From the NCBI GenBank assembly GCA_903944895.1, contig CAJATL010000192.1, positions 18,054-82,053 of the forward strand: a stretch of 64,000 nucleotides of DNA. The letters are read 5' to 3'. Within the stretch, counting starts at the first letter, position 1; each line of letters opens with the position of its first letter. The translations under genes and the position numbers were made by a program. The notes below the pieces were generated by a model. That model saw nothing but the letters and a program-made list of their open reading frames with translations. It did no database searches and was not told the DNA's origin. The DNA comes from an uncultured Bacteroidota bacterium. GTDB taxonomy: Bacteria; Bacteroidota; Bacteroidia; Bacteroidales; 4484-276. Shown in pieces: positions 16,221 through 25,500 of the stretch.

Positions 16221-17111
16221 GTGACGGATCGTTTCATCAACCACATCAAATACGCTCGAAGGCTATCAGCCAACACACTTAAGGCCTATCAAAACGACTT
16301 ATCTCAGTTTTGTAGCTATCTGATCATTAATTATGATATTCAGGATGTTGCACAGGCAAATCATCAGAATATCAGGTCGTGGCTGGTTTATCTTATCGAT
16401 AATTCGATTTCACCAAAAAGCATTAACAGGAAAATTACGACGCTGAAATCGTTTTACAAATACCTGCTCAGAGAAAACGTTATTCAGGAGAATCCAATGT
16501 TAAAAGTGATTTCGCCAAAATCACCAAAGTTGTTACCTTCGTTTATCAAAGAAACCGACATGGATCAACTAAACGCAAGCATTGACTTTGGTACAGATTT
16601 TACAGGAATCAGGGATAAACTTATTCTCGAAACATTCTATTCAACTGGGATCAGGTTATCGGAACTGATCAATTTAAAAATCCAGGATGTTGAGTTATCC
16701 AACAGAACCATTAAAGTACTTGGCAAACGATCAAAAGAAAGGATTGTACCAATTACTCCCTCACTATCATTGTCGATTAATCAATATCTCAAAATGCGCC
16801 GGTTAATCATTACTGAAAATGAGCTGGAGGATAGTCCAAACCTCTTTATTACCAAAACCGGAAAACAAACATACCCGAAACTTGTTTATCGAATTGTTAC
16901 TAAATATTTAGCCTATGTATCAAAAAACCCAAAGAAAAATCCCCATACGTTGAGGCATAGTTTTGCCACCAGTATGCTAAATCATGGTGCCGACCTCAAC
17001 GCTGTTAAAGAAATTTTAGGGCACTCAAGTTTAGCAGCAACACAAATTTACACTCACAACACAATTGAAAAGTTAAAAAAAATCTACAAACAAGCTCATC
17101 CAAGAGCCTAA
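16221..17111 (+). CDS. xerC: Tyrosine recombinase XerC/XerD
   Basis: 296-residue chromosomal tyrosine recombinase of the kind that resolves chromosome dimers at dif with FtsK. It has an N-terminal SAM-like core-binding domain (about 1-85, L-S-A-N-T-L-K-A-Y-Q-N-D-L, K-S-I-N-R-K-I-T-T-L-K-S-F-Y) and a catalytic domain with all expected residues: Arg145 in T-G-I-R-L-S-E-L, a Lys in the K-V-L-G-K-R-S-K-E-R-I-V-P-I hairpin, His242 and Arg245 in H-T-L-R-H-S-F, His268 in L-G-H-S-S and Tyr277 in I-Y-T-H. It starts at GTG; no ATG precedes it in frame close by. The length and position between rpsU and hpf indicate the housekeeping enzyme, not a mobile-element integrase. Whether it is the C or D type cannot be settled from sequence alone. 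Confidence 0.9.
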   Translation: MTDRFINHIKYARRLSANTLKAYQNDLSQFCSYLIINYDIQDVAQANHQNIRSWLVYLIDNSISPKSINRKITTLKSFYKYLLRENVIQENPMLKVISPKSPKLLPSFIKETDMDQLNASIDFGTDFTGIRDKLILETFYSTGIRLSELINLKIQDVELSNRTIKVLGKRSKERIVPITPSLSLSINQYLKMRRLIITENELEDSPNLFITKTGKQTYPKLVYRIVTKYLAYVSKNPKKNPHTLRHSFATSMLNHGADLNAVKEILGHSSLAATQIYTHNTIEKLKKIYKQAHPRA

Positions 17112-17115
17112 AATC

Positions 17116-17121
17116 AGGAGG
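17116..17121 (+). promoter_or_regulatory. Shine-Dalgarno site of hpf
   Basis: A perfect AGGAGG ends 7 nt before the hpf ATG, uncommon in this phylum and shared here only by rpsU and, more weakly, rplJ. Confidence 0.7.
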
Positions 17122-17128
17122 ACACATT

Positions 17129-17428
17129 ATGCAAATCGAGATTCGTTCAATTCATTTTAAAGCAGACAAGAAATTAGAAGACTTTATTAAGGAAAAACTT
17201 GAGAAACTTACACAGTTCTACGATGGAGTAATAGGCACTGAAGTTTCACTCAAACTATCCAATACAGAGACTTCTGATAACAAAATCACCGAAATCCGAA
17301 TGAATGTAAGAGGAAACGACCTCTATGCCAAGAAACAAAGTAAAACGTTTGAAGAATCTACAGATGAAGCTGTTGAAGCACTCCGGCGTCAACTTATCAA
17401 GTACAAGGAAAAAGTACGAAAAATCTAA
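17129..17428 (+). CDS. hpf: Ribosome hibernation-promoting factor, short form (HPF/RaiA family)
   Basis: 99-residue protein that binds the small subunit decoding region and inactivates ribosomes in stationary phase. The sequence fits the S30AE family: M-Q-I-E-I-R-S-I-H-F-K-A-D-K-K-L-E-D-F-I, L-T-Q-F-Y-D-G-V, then E-S-T-D-E-A-V-E-A-L-R-R-Q-L-I-K-Y-K-E-K. It lacks the C-terminal dimerisation domain of long HPF. It starts 17 bases after the recombinase stop and has its own strong Shine-Dalgarno site, so its translation may follow ribosome state as suggested for rpsU. A hairpin overlapping the next promoter probably ends its transcript. Confidence 0.93.
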   Translation: MQIEIRSIHFKADKKLEDFIKEKLEKLTQFYDGVIGTEVSLKLSNTETSDNKITEIRMNVRGNDLYAKKQSKTFEESTDEAVEALRRQLIKYKEKVRKI

Positions 17429-17452
17429 TATTACTTAATTTTTAAAAAAAGT

Positions 17453-17483
17453 TTTGGTAATTAAAATAACTATTCTACTTTTG
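17453..17483 (+). promoter_or_regulatory. Bacteroidota-type promoter of the tRNA-tuf operon
   Basis: TTTG at 17453-17456, 19 nt, then TACTTTTG at 17476-17483: exact consensus. It drives the four tRNA genes and probably tuf. The hairpin at 17484 begins right after the box. Confidence 0.85.
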
Positions 17484-17518
17484 CAGTCCTTTTCGAAAAA
17501 AAAAGGACTGTTTTTTTT
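17484..17518 (+). terminator. Hairpin with T-run, overlapping the start of the tRNA operon
   Basis: CAGTCCTTTT (17484-17493) pairs with AAAAGGACTG (17501-17510), followed by eight T. It has the form of an intrinsic terminator for hpf, but the tRNA promoter lies just upstream of it, so new transcripts would begin inside its left arm. Confidence 0.65.
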
Positions 17519-17556
17519 GGATCACCAAAACAAGTTCATTAATTTATTGATTTCAG

Positions 17557-17629
17557 GCCGATGTAGCTCAGTTGGTAGAGCAGCTGATTTGTAATCAGCC
17601 GGTCGGCGGTTCGAGTCCGTCCATCGGCT
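17557..17629 (+). tRNA. tRNA-Thr (anticodon TGT)
   Basis: 73-nt cloverleaf. The acceptor stem GCCGATG/CATCGGC has discriminator T, and the anticodon loop TTTGTAA sits in a GCTGA/TCAGC stem. The T arm is GGCGG-TTCGAGT-CCGTC-like. CCA is not encoded. Confidence 0.95.
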
Positions 17630-17658
17630 CTTAACGTTTTAAAAAATTCATTTAATCT

Positions 17659-17740
17659 GGGGGGATACCAGAGCGGTCAAATGGGGTAGACTGTAAATCT
17701 ATTGGCTAAGCCTTCGGAGGTTCGAATCCTCCTCCCCCCA
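17659..17740 (+). tRNA. tRNA-Tyr (anticodon GTA)
   Basis: 82-nt class II tRNA with a long variable arm. The acceptor stem GGGGGGA/TCCCCCC has discriminator A, the anticodon loop is CTGTAAA, and the T arm is GGAGG-TTCGAAT-CCTCC. CCA is not encoded. Confidence 0.95.
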
Positions 17741-17811
17741 CAAGTTCATTTTTTTAGAACGTTTGTGAGCAGGATTTTTATTTAAAAATCTATTGAGTGA
17801 TTTTACAAAAA

Positions 17812-17884
17812 GCGGAAGTAGCTCATTTGGTAGAGCGATAGCCTTCCAAGCTATAGGTGGCGGGTTCGAGCCCCGTCTTCCGCT
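17812..17884 (+). tRNA. tRNA-Gly (anticodon TCC)
   Basis: 73-nt cloverleaf. The acceptor stem GCGGAAG/CTTCCGC has discriminator T, and the anticodon loop is CTTCCAA. CCA follows directly at 17885-17887, the only tRNA of this group with an encoded CCA, perhaps by chance. Confidence 0.95.
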
Positions 17885-17895
17885 CCAACTAAGAT

Positions 17896-17967
17896 GCCAA
17901 TGTAGCTCAGGGGTAGAGCACTTCCTTGGTAAGGAAGGGGTCAAGAGTTCAATTCTCTTCATTGGCT
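17896..17967 (+). tRNA. tRNA-Thr (anticodon GGT)
   Basis: 72-nt cloverleaf. The acceptor stem GCCAATG/CATTGGC has discriminator T, and the anticodon loop TTGGTAA sits in a CTTCC/GGAAG stem. It lies 55 bases before tuf. Confidence 0.95.
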
Positions 17968-18022
17968 CAAAAAAATAAATAATAACCTTTATCGTAAACA
18001 CCTATTCAAATAAAAATTAACA

Positions 18023-19210
18023 ATGGCAAAAGAAAAATTTAATCGTTCCAAACCACACGTAAACATTGGAACAATTGGACACGTTGATCACGGTAAAACA
18101 ACTTTAACCGCTGCTATCACACTTAATTTGCAAGACAAAGGTCTTGCAGTATTCAAATCATTCGACTCAATCGATAATGCTCCTGAAGAAAAAGAAAGAG
18201 GTATTACGATTAACACAGCACATATCGAATATTCAACTGAAAACAGACATTATGCTCACGTTGACTGTCCTGGTCACGCCGACTATGTTAAAAACATGGT
18301 AACTGGTGCAGCCCAGATGGACGGAGCTATAATCGTTGTTGCAGCAACTGACGGACCAATGCCTCAGACCCGCGAGCACATCCTGCTTGCACGTCAGGTT
18401 GGTGTTCCTAAACTTGTAGTTTTCATGAACAAGGTTGACCTTGTTGATGATGAAGAATTACTCGAACTTGTTGAAATGGAAATCCGTGACCTTCTGACTT
18501 TCTATAAGTTTGATGGTGAAAATACTCCGGTAATCCAGGGCTCAGCACTTGGTGCTTTAAATAAAGAACCAAAATGGGTTGAAAAAGTTATGGACCTTAT
18601 GGAGGCATGCGATACATGGATTCCATTACCTGAACGCGATGAAGAAAAACCATTCCTGATGCCTGTTGAAGATGTTTTCTCAATCACAGGACGTGGAACC
18701 GTTGCTACCGGTAGAATTGAAACCGGTATTATTCACACAGGCGACGCAGTTGACATCATTGGTATGGGTGCAGAAAAACTGAAATCGGTTGTAACTGGTG
18801 TTGAAATGTTCCGCAAGATACTTGATGAAGGCCGTGCCGGTGATAATGCTGGTTTACTCCTTAGAGGTGTAGATAAAGAAGCTATCAGCAGAGGTATGGT
18901 AATTGCAAAACCAGGCTCAGTAACTCCTCACAAAAACTTCAAAGCTGAAGTTTATATTCTGAAAAAAGAAGAAGGTGGACGTCACACTCCATTCCACAAC
19001 AAATATCGCCCACAATTTTACTTCAGAACAACTGACGTAACTGGTGAGATCTTCCTTCCAGAAGGAATTGAAATGGTAATGCCAGGCGATAACTTAACAA
19101 TCGAAGTACATTTGCTTGCAGCAATTGCAATGAACAAGAACCTGCGTTTTGCTATCCGCGAAGGTGGACGTACAGTAGGCGCTGGTCAGGTAACTGAAAT
19201 TCTTGACTAA
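18023..19210 (+). CDS. tuf: Elongation factor Tu
   Basis: 395-residue GTPase that delivers aminoacyl-tRNA to the ribosome. G1 motif G-H-V-D-H-G-K-T at residues 19-26, switch I with R-G-I-T-I-N, G3 D-C-P-G-H-A-D-Y and G4 N-K-V-D are all present, followed by domain II ([13 protein letters not shown]) and domain III ([15 protein letters not shown]). It starts 55 bases after tRNA-Thr(GGT), and no promoter is visible between them, so it is probably cotranscribed with the tRNAs. This is the conserved tRNA-tuf-tRNA-secE order found in many bacteria. Confidence 0.98.
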   Translation: MAKEKFNRSKPHVNIGTIGHVDHGKTTLTAAITLNLQDKGLAVFKSFDSIDNAPEEKERGITINTAHIEYSTENRHYAHVDCPGHADYVKNMVTGAAQMDGAIIVVAATDGPMPQTREHILLARQVGVPKLVVFMNKVDLVDDEELLELVEMEIRDLLTFYKFDGENTPVIQGSALGALNKEPKWVEKVMDLMEACDTWIPLPERDEEKPFLMPVEDVFSITGRGTVATGRIETGIIHTGDAVDIIGMGAEKLKSVVTGVEMFRKILDEGRAGDNAGLLLRGVDKEAISRGMVIAKPGSVTPHKNFKAEVYILKKEEGGRHTPFHNKYRPQFYFRTTDVTGEIFLPEGIEMVMPGDNLTIEVHLLAAIAMNKNLRFAIREGGRTVGAGQVTEILD

Positions 19211-19240
19211 ATTTAATAGGTGTTTGGTTATAGATATGAA

Positions 19241-19272
19241 GGCGTCCCGGAGTTTGATACTTTCGGGACTCC
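19241..19272 (+). terminator. Hairpin after tuf, possible attenuator
   Basis: GGCGTCCCG (19241-19249) pairs, with one mismatch, with CGGGACTCC (19264-19272), and a T-rich stretch follows. It lies between tuf and tRNA-Trp and may reduce read-through into secE-nusG or serve as a processing site. Confidence 0.5.
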
Positions 19273-19295
19273 TTTATTCTTTATACATAAAAAAT

Positions 19296-19368
19296 ACGGG
19301 TGTAGCTCAACTGGTAGAGTAGCGGTCTCCAAAACCGTTGGTTGTGGGTTCGATTCCTACCACCCGTG
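19296..19368 (+). tRNA. tRNA-Trp (anticodon CCA)
   Basis: 73-nt cloverleaf. The acceptor stem ACGGGTG/CACCCGT has discriminator G, and the anticodon loop CTCCAAA sits in a GCGGT/ACCGT stem. It lies 21 bases before secE. Confidence 0.95.
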
Positions 19369-19389
19369 CAAAATATTAGACAATTACCA

Positions 19390-19587
19390 ATGGCAAAATT
19401 TAAAATAATCGAGTACGCCAAGGAAAGTTATGACGAGCTGTTACATAAAGTTTCCTGGCCATCATGGACAGATCTGCAGAGTAGTGCAATCGTGGTATCC
19501 ATTGCTTCCCTGATAATCGCTTTAGTGGTTTATCTGATGGATATTTCGTTCAGTAGCCTTCTCAAAGGATTTTACTCTTGGTTCTAA
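19390..19587 (+). CDS. secE: Preprotein translocase subunit SecE
   Basis: 65-residue inner membrane protein clamping SecY in the Sec channel. The ATG at 19390 gives M-A-K-F-K-I-I-E-Y-A-K-E-S-Y-D-E-L. The conserved amphipathic helix with K-V-S-W-P-S-W follows, then one membrane segment (A-I-V-V-S-I-A-S-L-I-I-A-L-V-V-Y). A longer frame from 19342 overlaps the tRNA and is not real. The short single-span form is normal in Bacteroidota. It is located before nusG as in most bacteria. Confidence 0.95.
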   Translation: MAKFKIIEYAKESYDELLHKVSWPSWTDLQSSAIVVSIASLIIALVVYLMDISFSSLLKGFYSWF

Positions 19588-19647
19588 ATCATGTCTGATA
19601 TTTGATTTGGATCATAACAATTCAACCAATTAAGGAACCAAAGCGGT

Positions 19648-20190
19648 ATGAGCGAACAGGTAAAGAAATGGTATGTAGTTAGGGCGATCTCCGGCAAGGA
19701 AAAGAAGGTAAAGGAATACATCGAAAGCGAGATTAAACGTCTTAACTTACAAGATTACATTTCACAGGTTCTGATTCCGACGGAGAAAGTTTATCAGGTA
19801 AGGAAAGGAAAAAAAATCAGCAAGGAAAGAAATTATTTTCCTGGCTATGTCCTTATCGAAGCTACTCTGGTGGGAGAAATACCTCATATTGTGAAAAATG
19901 TTCCCGATGTGCTCGGCTTCCTGGGCACTAAAGGCGAGCCCGATCCTTTGCGGCAATCAGAAGTGAAGCGGATTTTAGGAAAAGTTGATGAACTGGCTGA
20001 GCAAGGTGAAGAGGTTAATGTTCCATTTATAGTAGGAGAAACCGTCACAGTTACCGATGGACCTTTTAACAGTTTTAGCGGAGTAATCGAAGAGATTAAC
20101 GAAGAGAAGAAAAAACTGAAGGTCATGGTAAAGATTTTTGGACGGAAGACCCCGCTGGAATTGGGATTTATGCAGGTTGAAAAGGAGTGA
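19648..20190 (+). CDS. nusG: Transcription termination/antitermination factor NusG
   Basis: 180-residue RNA polymerase-bound factor that increases processivity and couples transcription to translation. The NGN domain opens [14 protein letters not shown] and contains I-P-T-E-K-V-Y and the F-P-G-Y-V-L-I-E core. The C-terminal KOW domain shows [16 protein letters not shown]. The length is as expected. It lies 60 bases after secE and 56 bases before rplK. Confidence 0.97.
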   Translation: MSEQVKKWYVVRAISGKEKKVKEYIESEIKRLNLQDYISQVLIPTEKVYQVRKGKKISKERNYFPGYVLIEATLVGEIPHIVKNVPDVLGFLGTKGEPDPLRQSEVKRILGKVDELAEQGEEVNVPFIVGETVTVTDGPFNSFSGVIEEINEEKKKLKVMVKIFGRKTPLELGFMQVEKE

Positions 20191-20203
20191 TCAATTATTA
20201 CAG

Positions 20204-20223
20204 TTCTGGATTGTTTTCCAGAA
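20204..20223 (+). other. Small hairpin in the nusG-rplK gap
   Basis: TTCTGGA (20204-20210) and TCCAGAA (20217-20223) form a 7-bp stem with a 6-nt loop, without a T-run. It could be an RNA processing or regulatory structure ahead of rplK. Confidence 0.4.
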
Positions 20224-20246
20224 TTAAATCTTAAGTAAAACTTAAA

Positions 20247-20693
20247 ATGGCAAAAGAAGTTAGCGGATTAATCAAACTGCAAATTAAAGGAGGAGCTGCA
20301 AATCCATCTCCACCAGTAGGGCCTGCATTAGGCTCGAAAGGTGTGAATATCATGGAGTTTTGCAAGCAGTTTAATGGTCGTACACAGGAATTGGCTGGAA
20401 AAATCCTACCTGTGATCATTACTGTTTACAAAGACAAATCCTTTGATTTCATTATAAAAGCACCGCCAGTTGCTATTCAGCTGTTAGAGGCAACCAAGCA
20501 AAAAAAAGGGTCTGCCGAGCCAAACCGTAAAAAAATAGCTGTCGTTACCGAAGAACAGGTAAAGGAAATTGCTGAAAACAAGATGAAAGACTTGAATTGC
20601 TTTACCATCGAAAGTGCGATGAGCATGGTAGCTGGTACAGCAAGAAGCATGGGGATTACGGTTAAGGGAGACACTAAAATTGCTATTAATTAA
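20247..20693 (+). CDS. rplK: Large ribosomal subunit protein uL11
   Basis: 148-residue protein forming the L11 stalk base with 23S rRNA, the GTPase-associated centre. It shows [20 protein letters not shown] with the proline-rich hinge, [12 protein letters not shown], and an RNA-binding C-terminal domain. The full length and the position before rplA are canonical. Confidence 0.98.
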   Translation: MAKEVSGLIKLQIKGGAANPSPPVGPALGSKGVNIMEFCKQFNGRTQELAGKILPVIITVYKDKSFDFIIKAPPVAIQLLEATKQKKGSAEPNRKKIAVVTEEQVKEIAENKMKDLNCFTIESAMSMVAGTARSMGITVKGDTKIAIN

Positions 20694-20739
20694 CAGCAGT
20701 TCGATTAGCATTTAATAATCTAAAAACAGGATTCGCAAA

Positions 20740-21435
20740 ATGGGAACACTGACTAGAAAACGAAAAGAAGCTTTAGCTAAATTCGATAAAAATGCTACCT
20801 ATGCTCTGGCGGATGCGATACAAGTTGTAAAAAACATAACGCATACAAAATTTGATGCTTCTGTTGATCTGGATGTTCGCCTTGGGGTTGACCCAAGAAA
20901 AGCAAACCAGATGGTGAGGGGTTCAGTAACCCTTCCGCACGGAAGTGGAAAAACAGTAAGAGTATTGGTGCTTTGTACACCTGACAAGGAGGAAGAAGCA
21001 AAAGCTGCAGGAGCCGACTTCGTTGGCCTGGACGATTATATCACCCAGATCAAAGGAGGTTGGACAGATTTCGATGTTGTAATTACAACCCCAAGCGTTA
21101 TGCCCAAAGTTGGTCCACTTGGTAGAATTTTAGGCCCCAGAGGCCTGATGCCAAACCCAAAAACAGGCACCGTAACCATGGAAGTCGAAAAGGCCGTAAA
21201 AGAGGTAAAAGCTGGTAAAATCGACTTCAAAGTTGATAAAACAGGTATTATCCATGCATCAGTTGCTAAAGTTTCGTTTGATAACCGAATGGTCCTTGAC
21301 AATGCCAAGGAATTAATCCAGACCATTATCAAACTGAAACCATCATCAGCAAAGGGTACCTATGTAAAAAGCATCTTTATGTCGAGCACAATGAGTTTCG
21401 GCGTTCAGATCGATCCAAAATCAGTAAGTTTATAA
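20740..21435 (+). CDS. rplA: Large ribosomal subunit protein uL1
   Basis: 231-residue L1-stalk protein that helps release E-site tRNA. Conserved segments: [24 protein letters not shown], and [24 protein letters not shown] with the RNA-binding loop. In other bacteria L1 represses its own rplK-rplA message; I did not identify such an operator here. Confidence 0.98.
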   Translation: MGTLTRKRKEALAKFDKNATYALADAIQVVKNITHTKFDASVDLDVRLGVDPRKANQMVRGSVTLPHGSGKTVRVLVLCTPDKEEEAKAAGADFVGLDDYITQIKGGWTDFDVVITTPSVMPKVGPLGRILGPRGLMPNPKTGTVTMEVEKAVKEVKAGKIDFKVDKTGIIHASVAKVSFDNRMVLDNAKELIQTIIKLKPSSAKGTYVKSIFMSSTMSFGVQIDPKSVSL

Positions 21436-21446
21436 TATCAGGTTAA

Positions 21447-21454
21447 AAGGAGAG
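21447..21454 (+). promoter_or_regulatory. Shine-Dalgarno-like site of rplJ
   Basis: AAGGAGAG ends 6 nt before the rplJ ATG. The gap from rplA is only 25 bases. Confidence 0.55.
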
Positions 21455-21460
21455 CACACA

Positions 21461-21988
21461 ATGACCAGAGCAGAAAAGACTAAAATTATCGAGTCACTTT
21501 CGCAGCAACTCAACGCGGCTTCTAATTTCTACCTGACAGACATTGCTGATCTTACGGTAGAGAGAACAAGCGAGTTGCGCAGACTTTGCTTCAGAAAAGA
21601 AGTACAACTTAAAGTTGTTAAGAACACATTGCTTCACAAAGCAATGGAAAGATCAAATAAGGACCTTGCAGGGCTTTACGAAACCCTTAATGGTTCAACT
21701 TCAATAATGTTTACCGAAACCGGAAACGTTCCTGCTAAATTAATTCAGGAATACAGGAAAAAATTCAAGAGTGAAAAACCGATCCTTAAAGGAGCTTATG
21801 TAGCAGAATCTACATACGTTGGCGAAGATCAACTTGAAGCTTTGGCAAACATTAAAACAAAGAACGAAGTTATTGGCGAAATCCTTGGCCTCCTTCAATC
21901 ACCAGCTAAAAATGTTATTGGTGCATTGCAATCCGGCGGTCAGAAACTTTCTGGTATTCTCAAAACATTATCAGAAAAAGAAGCCTAA
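21461..21988 (+). CDS. rplJ: Large ribosomal subunit protein uL10
   Basis: 175-residue stalk protein that anchors bL12 dimers. The N-terminal RNA-binding domain starts M-T-R-A-E-K-T-K-I-I-E-S-L and includes E-L-R-R-L-C-F-R-K-E-V-Q-L-K-V-V-K-N-T-L. The C-terminal helix (A-L-Q-S-G-G-Q-K-L-S-G-I-L-K-T-L) binds L12. The 25-base gap from rplA leaves no room for the long L10-leader RNA known from other bacteria, so control may differ here. Confidence 0.97.
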   Translation: MTRAEKTKIIESLSQQLNAASNFYLTDIADLTVERTSELRRLCFRKEVQLKVVKNTLLHKAMERSNKDLAGLYETLNGSTSIMFTETGNVPAKLIQEYRKKFKSEKPILKGAYVAESTYVGEDQLEALANIKTKNEVIGEILGLLQSPAKNVIGALQSGGQKLSGILKTLSEKEA

Positions 21989-22058
21989 ACTTCACAACAA
22001 ATCAAACAAATTAATTTTTTCTATTTTAGAATTTTAACTTTATAAAACATATCATAAG

Positions 22059-22430
22059 ATGGCAGATTTAAAAGCTTTTGCAGAACAGTTAGTTAGTCTG
22101 ACAGTAAAAGAAGTTAACGAACTTGCTAAGATTTTGAAAGACGATTACGGTATCGAACCAGCAGCAGCAGCAGTAGTTGCAGGCCCTGCAGTAGCAGCCG
22201 AAGTTGTCGAGGAAGAACAGACAGCATTTGACGTTATCATTAAAGCAGCAGGCCAGTCGAAATTGGCAGTTGTAAAACTCGTTAAAGAATTAACCAGCCT
22301 TGGCCTCAAAGAAGCTAAAGAATTAGTTGATTCCGCACCTAAAGCTATTAAAGAAGGTGTATCAAGAGACGAAGCTGAAGCACTGAAGAAACAACTCGAA
22401 GAAGTCGGTGCAGAGGTTGAGGTGAAATAG
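22059..22430 (+). CDS. rplL: Large ribosomal subunit protein bL12
   Basis: 123-residue L7/L12, present in several copies on the stalk, recruiting translational GTPases. An N-terminal dimerisation domain ([17 protein letters not shown]) is followed by an Ala/Val-rich hinge and a C-terminal domain ([17 protein letters not shown] and [10 protein letters not shown]). A long hairpin separates it from rpoB. Confidence 0.98.
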   Translation: MADLKAFAEQLVSLTVKEVNELAKILKDDYGIEPAAAAVVAGPAVAAEVVEEEQTAFDVIIKAAGQSKLAVVKLVKELTSLGLKEAKELVDSAPKAIKEGVSRDEAEALKKQLEEVGAEVEVK

Positions 22431-22450
22431 CTATCACAGGCTCTAATCTT

Positions 22451-22499
22451 AAGAAATATAGACTGCTATCGGCCATGCCGGATAGAGTCTATATTTCTT
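22451..22499 (+). other. Long hairpin between rplL and rpoB
   Basis: AAGAAATATAGACT (22451-22464) pairs with AGTCTATATTTCTT (22486-22499). Inner pairs CTATC/GATAG and GGC/GCC extend the stem to near the loop, with one bulged base. No strong T-run follows. In other bacteria this gap holds an attenuator and an RNase III site that set the ratio of ribosomal protein to RNA polymerase, and the same role is inferred here. Confidence 0.65.
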
Positions 22500-22559
22500 G
22501 TATTATAGACTTTTGTATTCTTGATTTCATAATTATTTCACAATCAAAATCATACAACA

Positions 22560-25500
22560 TTGGCCAAGGAAATAAATGAAAGAATAAGTTTTTCGAAAAC
22601 GAAAATTAAATCAACTTATCCTGACTTTCTAGACATTCAGATTAAATCGTTTCAGGATTTTTTCCAATTGGAAACTAACCCCGAAAATCGCCAAAACGAA
22701 GGACTTTACAAAGTTTTTAGCGAGAATTTTCCAATTACGGATGCACGAAATAATTTCGTTCTCGAATTTTTGGATTATTTTATCGACCCTCCCAGGTACT
22801 CCATCGAAGAGTGCATCGAGCGAGGGCTTTCTTACAGTGTTCCTCTTAAAGCTAAATTAAAGCTTTATTGTACCGACCCGGAACACGAAGACTTCGAAAC
22901 CATCATTCAGGACGTGTATCTTGGCCAGATTCCCTACATGACGCCGAAAGGAACATTCGTCATTAACGGAGCCGAGCGCGTAGTGGTTTCTCAACTCCAC
23001 CGCTCACCCGGTGTTTTCTTCGGGACAAGTTTTCATGCCAACGGACAGCAACTGTTCTCGGCACGAATTATCCCGTTTAAAGGATCATGGATGGAGTTTA
23101 CCACCGATATTAATAGTGTGATGTATGCGTACATCGACCGGAAAAAGAAATTACCGGTAACTACGCTGCTTCGTGCTATTGGTTTTGAAAGTGATAAAGA
23201 TATTCTTGAGATTTTCAATTTAGCTCAGGAAATTAAGGCTACTAAAGCCAATCTTAAAAAACTTTTGGGCAGAAGGCTTGCTGCACGTGTTGTTCGCTCA
23301 TGGATAGAGGATTTTGTTGATGAAGATACAGGTGAAGTCGTTTCAATCGAACGTACCGAAGTAATCATCGATCGCGAAACAATCCTCGAGGCCGACCATA
23401 TTGAGCAGATTTCCGATTCAGGCGTGGATACCATTCTGGTTCACAAAGATGAAACCGATGGAATTGATTATTCTATCATTTTCAACACGCTTCAAAAAGA
23501 TACGACCAATACCGAAAAAGAAGCCGTCGAATTTATTTACCGCCAGTTAAGAAATGCCGAACCTCCTGATGAAGAAACAGCAAGAGGCATTATCGAAAAG
23601 CTTTTCTTTTCTGACAAACGTTACGACCTTGGCGATGTAGGCCGTTACCGGATCAACAAAAAACTTGATCTGAATGTGCCCATGGAAACCAAGGTTCTCA
23701 CCAAAGAAGATATTATTTCGATTATCAAATACCTGATCGAAATGGTAAATTCGAAACGTGAAATTGATGATATTGACCACTTGAGTAATCGCCGCGTTCG
23801 TACAGTCGGCGAACAATTATATGCTCAGTTTGGGGTTGGTCTTGCCCGTATGTCGCGCACTATCCGTGAAAGGATGAATGTTCGCGATAACGAGGTTTTC
23901 ACACCAACCGATCTGATTAATGCAAAAACTTTATCCTCGGTAATTAATTCCTTCTTTGGAACAAACCAGTTGTCCCAGTTTATGGATCAAACCAACCCCC
24001 TCTCGGAACTTACCCACAAACGCAGGGTATCCGCATTGGGACCAGGAGGTTTATCACGTGAACGTGCCGGCTTTGAGGTTCGCGACGTGCATTACACCCA
24101 CTACGGTAGGTTGTGCACCATTGAAACTCCTGAAGGTCCTAATATTGGTTTGATTTCGTCGCTATGTGTTTTTGCTACCATTAATAAACTCGGATTTATC
24201 GAAACTCCCTACAAACGCGTAGTTGAAGGTAGAGTTATGCTCGAGGAAAATCCGATTTACCTGAGTGCCGAAGAAGAAGAAAATAAAATCATTGCTCAGG
24301 CAAATTCGCTACTCAATGCCGACGGCACATTTACCAATGATAAAGTAAAGGTAAGGTTTCAGGCTGATTATCCGATTGAAGAAAAAACAAGAGTCGACTT
24401 CATCGATATGGCGCCTAACCAGATTGCCTCCATTGCTGCATCATTAATCCCGTTTCTCGAGCATGATGATGCAAACCGTGCTTTGATGGGGTCGAACATG
24501 ATGCGTCAGGCGGTGCCGCTCCTTAACCCGGAAGCGCCGATTGTTGGAACTGGTATTGAAGGTCCGGTTGCAAAAGATTCGCGTGTTTTACTCGAATCAG
24601 AAGGCGACGGTATTGTTGAATACGTTGATGCCAACGAAATTATAATCCGTTACTCGCGGATGGAAGAAGAAAAACTTGTCAGCTTTGATGAGGACGTTAA
24701 AAGCTATTATCTTACAAAATTTGCCCGCACCAACCAAAATACTTCGGTAAATCTTCGGCCTATTGTTAAAAAAGGCCAAAAGGTTAAAAAAGGCCAGGTA
24801 CTTTGCGAAGGATATGGAACACAAGGCGGTGAACTTGCTTTGGGTCGTAACCTGATGGTAGCTTTCATGCCGTGGAAAGGTTATAACTTTGAAGATGCTA
24901 TTGTAATTTCTGAAAGAGTTGTTAAAGAAGATGTGTTTACCTCGGTACACATCGAAGAATTTGCGCTCGAAGTGCGCGACACCAAACGCGGAGTAGAAGA
25001 GCTTACCAACGATATTCCTAATGTTTCAGCCGAAGCAACCAAGGATCTCGACGAAAATGGTTTGATCAGAATTGGTGCAGAAGTTAGCGAAGGTGATATC
25101 CTGATTGGAAAAATTACTCCAAAAGGAGAATCTGATCCAACACCTGAAGAAAAACTTCTGAGAGCAATTTTTGGCGACAAAGCCGGTGATGTTAAAGACG
25201 CATCACTTAAAGCACCTCCTTCGATGCGTGGCGTTGTAATCGATAAAAAACTTTTCTCACGTGTAATTAAAGACAAAAAGGCCAAGGTTAAAGAAAAAGA
25301 TTTAATTACCGATCTGGAGAAAGATTATCATAAAGAAATAAATATTCTTAAAAACAAATTGGTTGATAAGCTGATGATTTTGGTCAGTGGTAAAGTATCA
25401 CAAGGCGTTTATAATAATTTCAAGGAAGAACTATTACCAAAGAAAACCAAGTTTACCCAGAAAATGCTCTTGGGACTTGAGTATTTAATGGTGAATCCCA

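Noticed and set aside
16221..17111. Mobile-element integrase
   Set aside because: Size, context between rpsU and hpf and lack of attachment repeats fit the housekeeping Xer recombinase.
17699..18001. Open frames over the tRNA genes on both strands
   Set aside because: They are read through tRNA sequences and have no protein family features.
19220..19408. Open frame between tuf and secE
   Set aside because: It runs through the tRNA-Trp gene and the hairpin.
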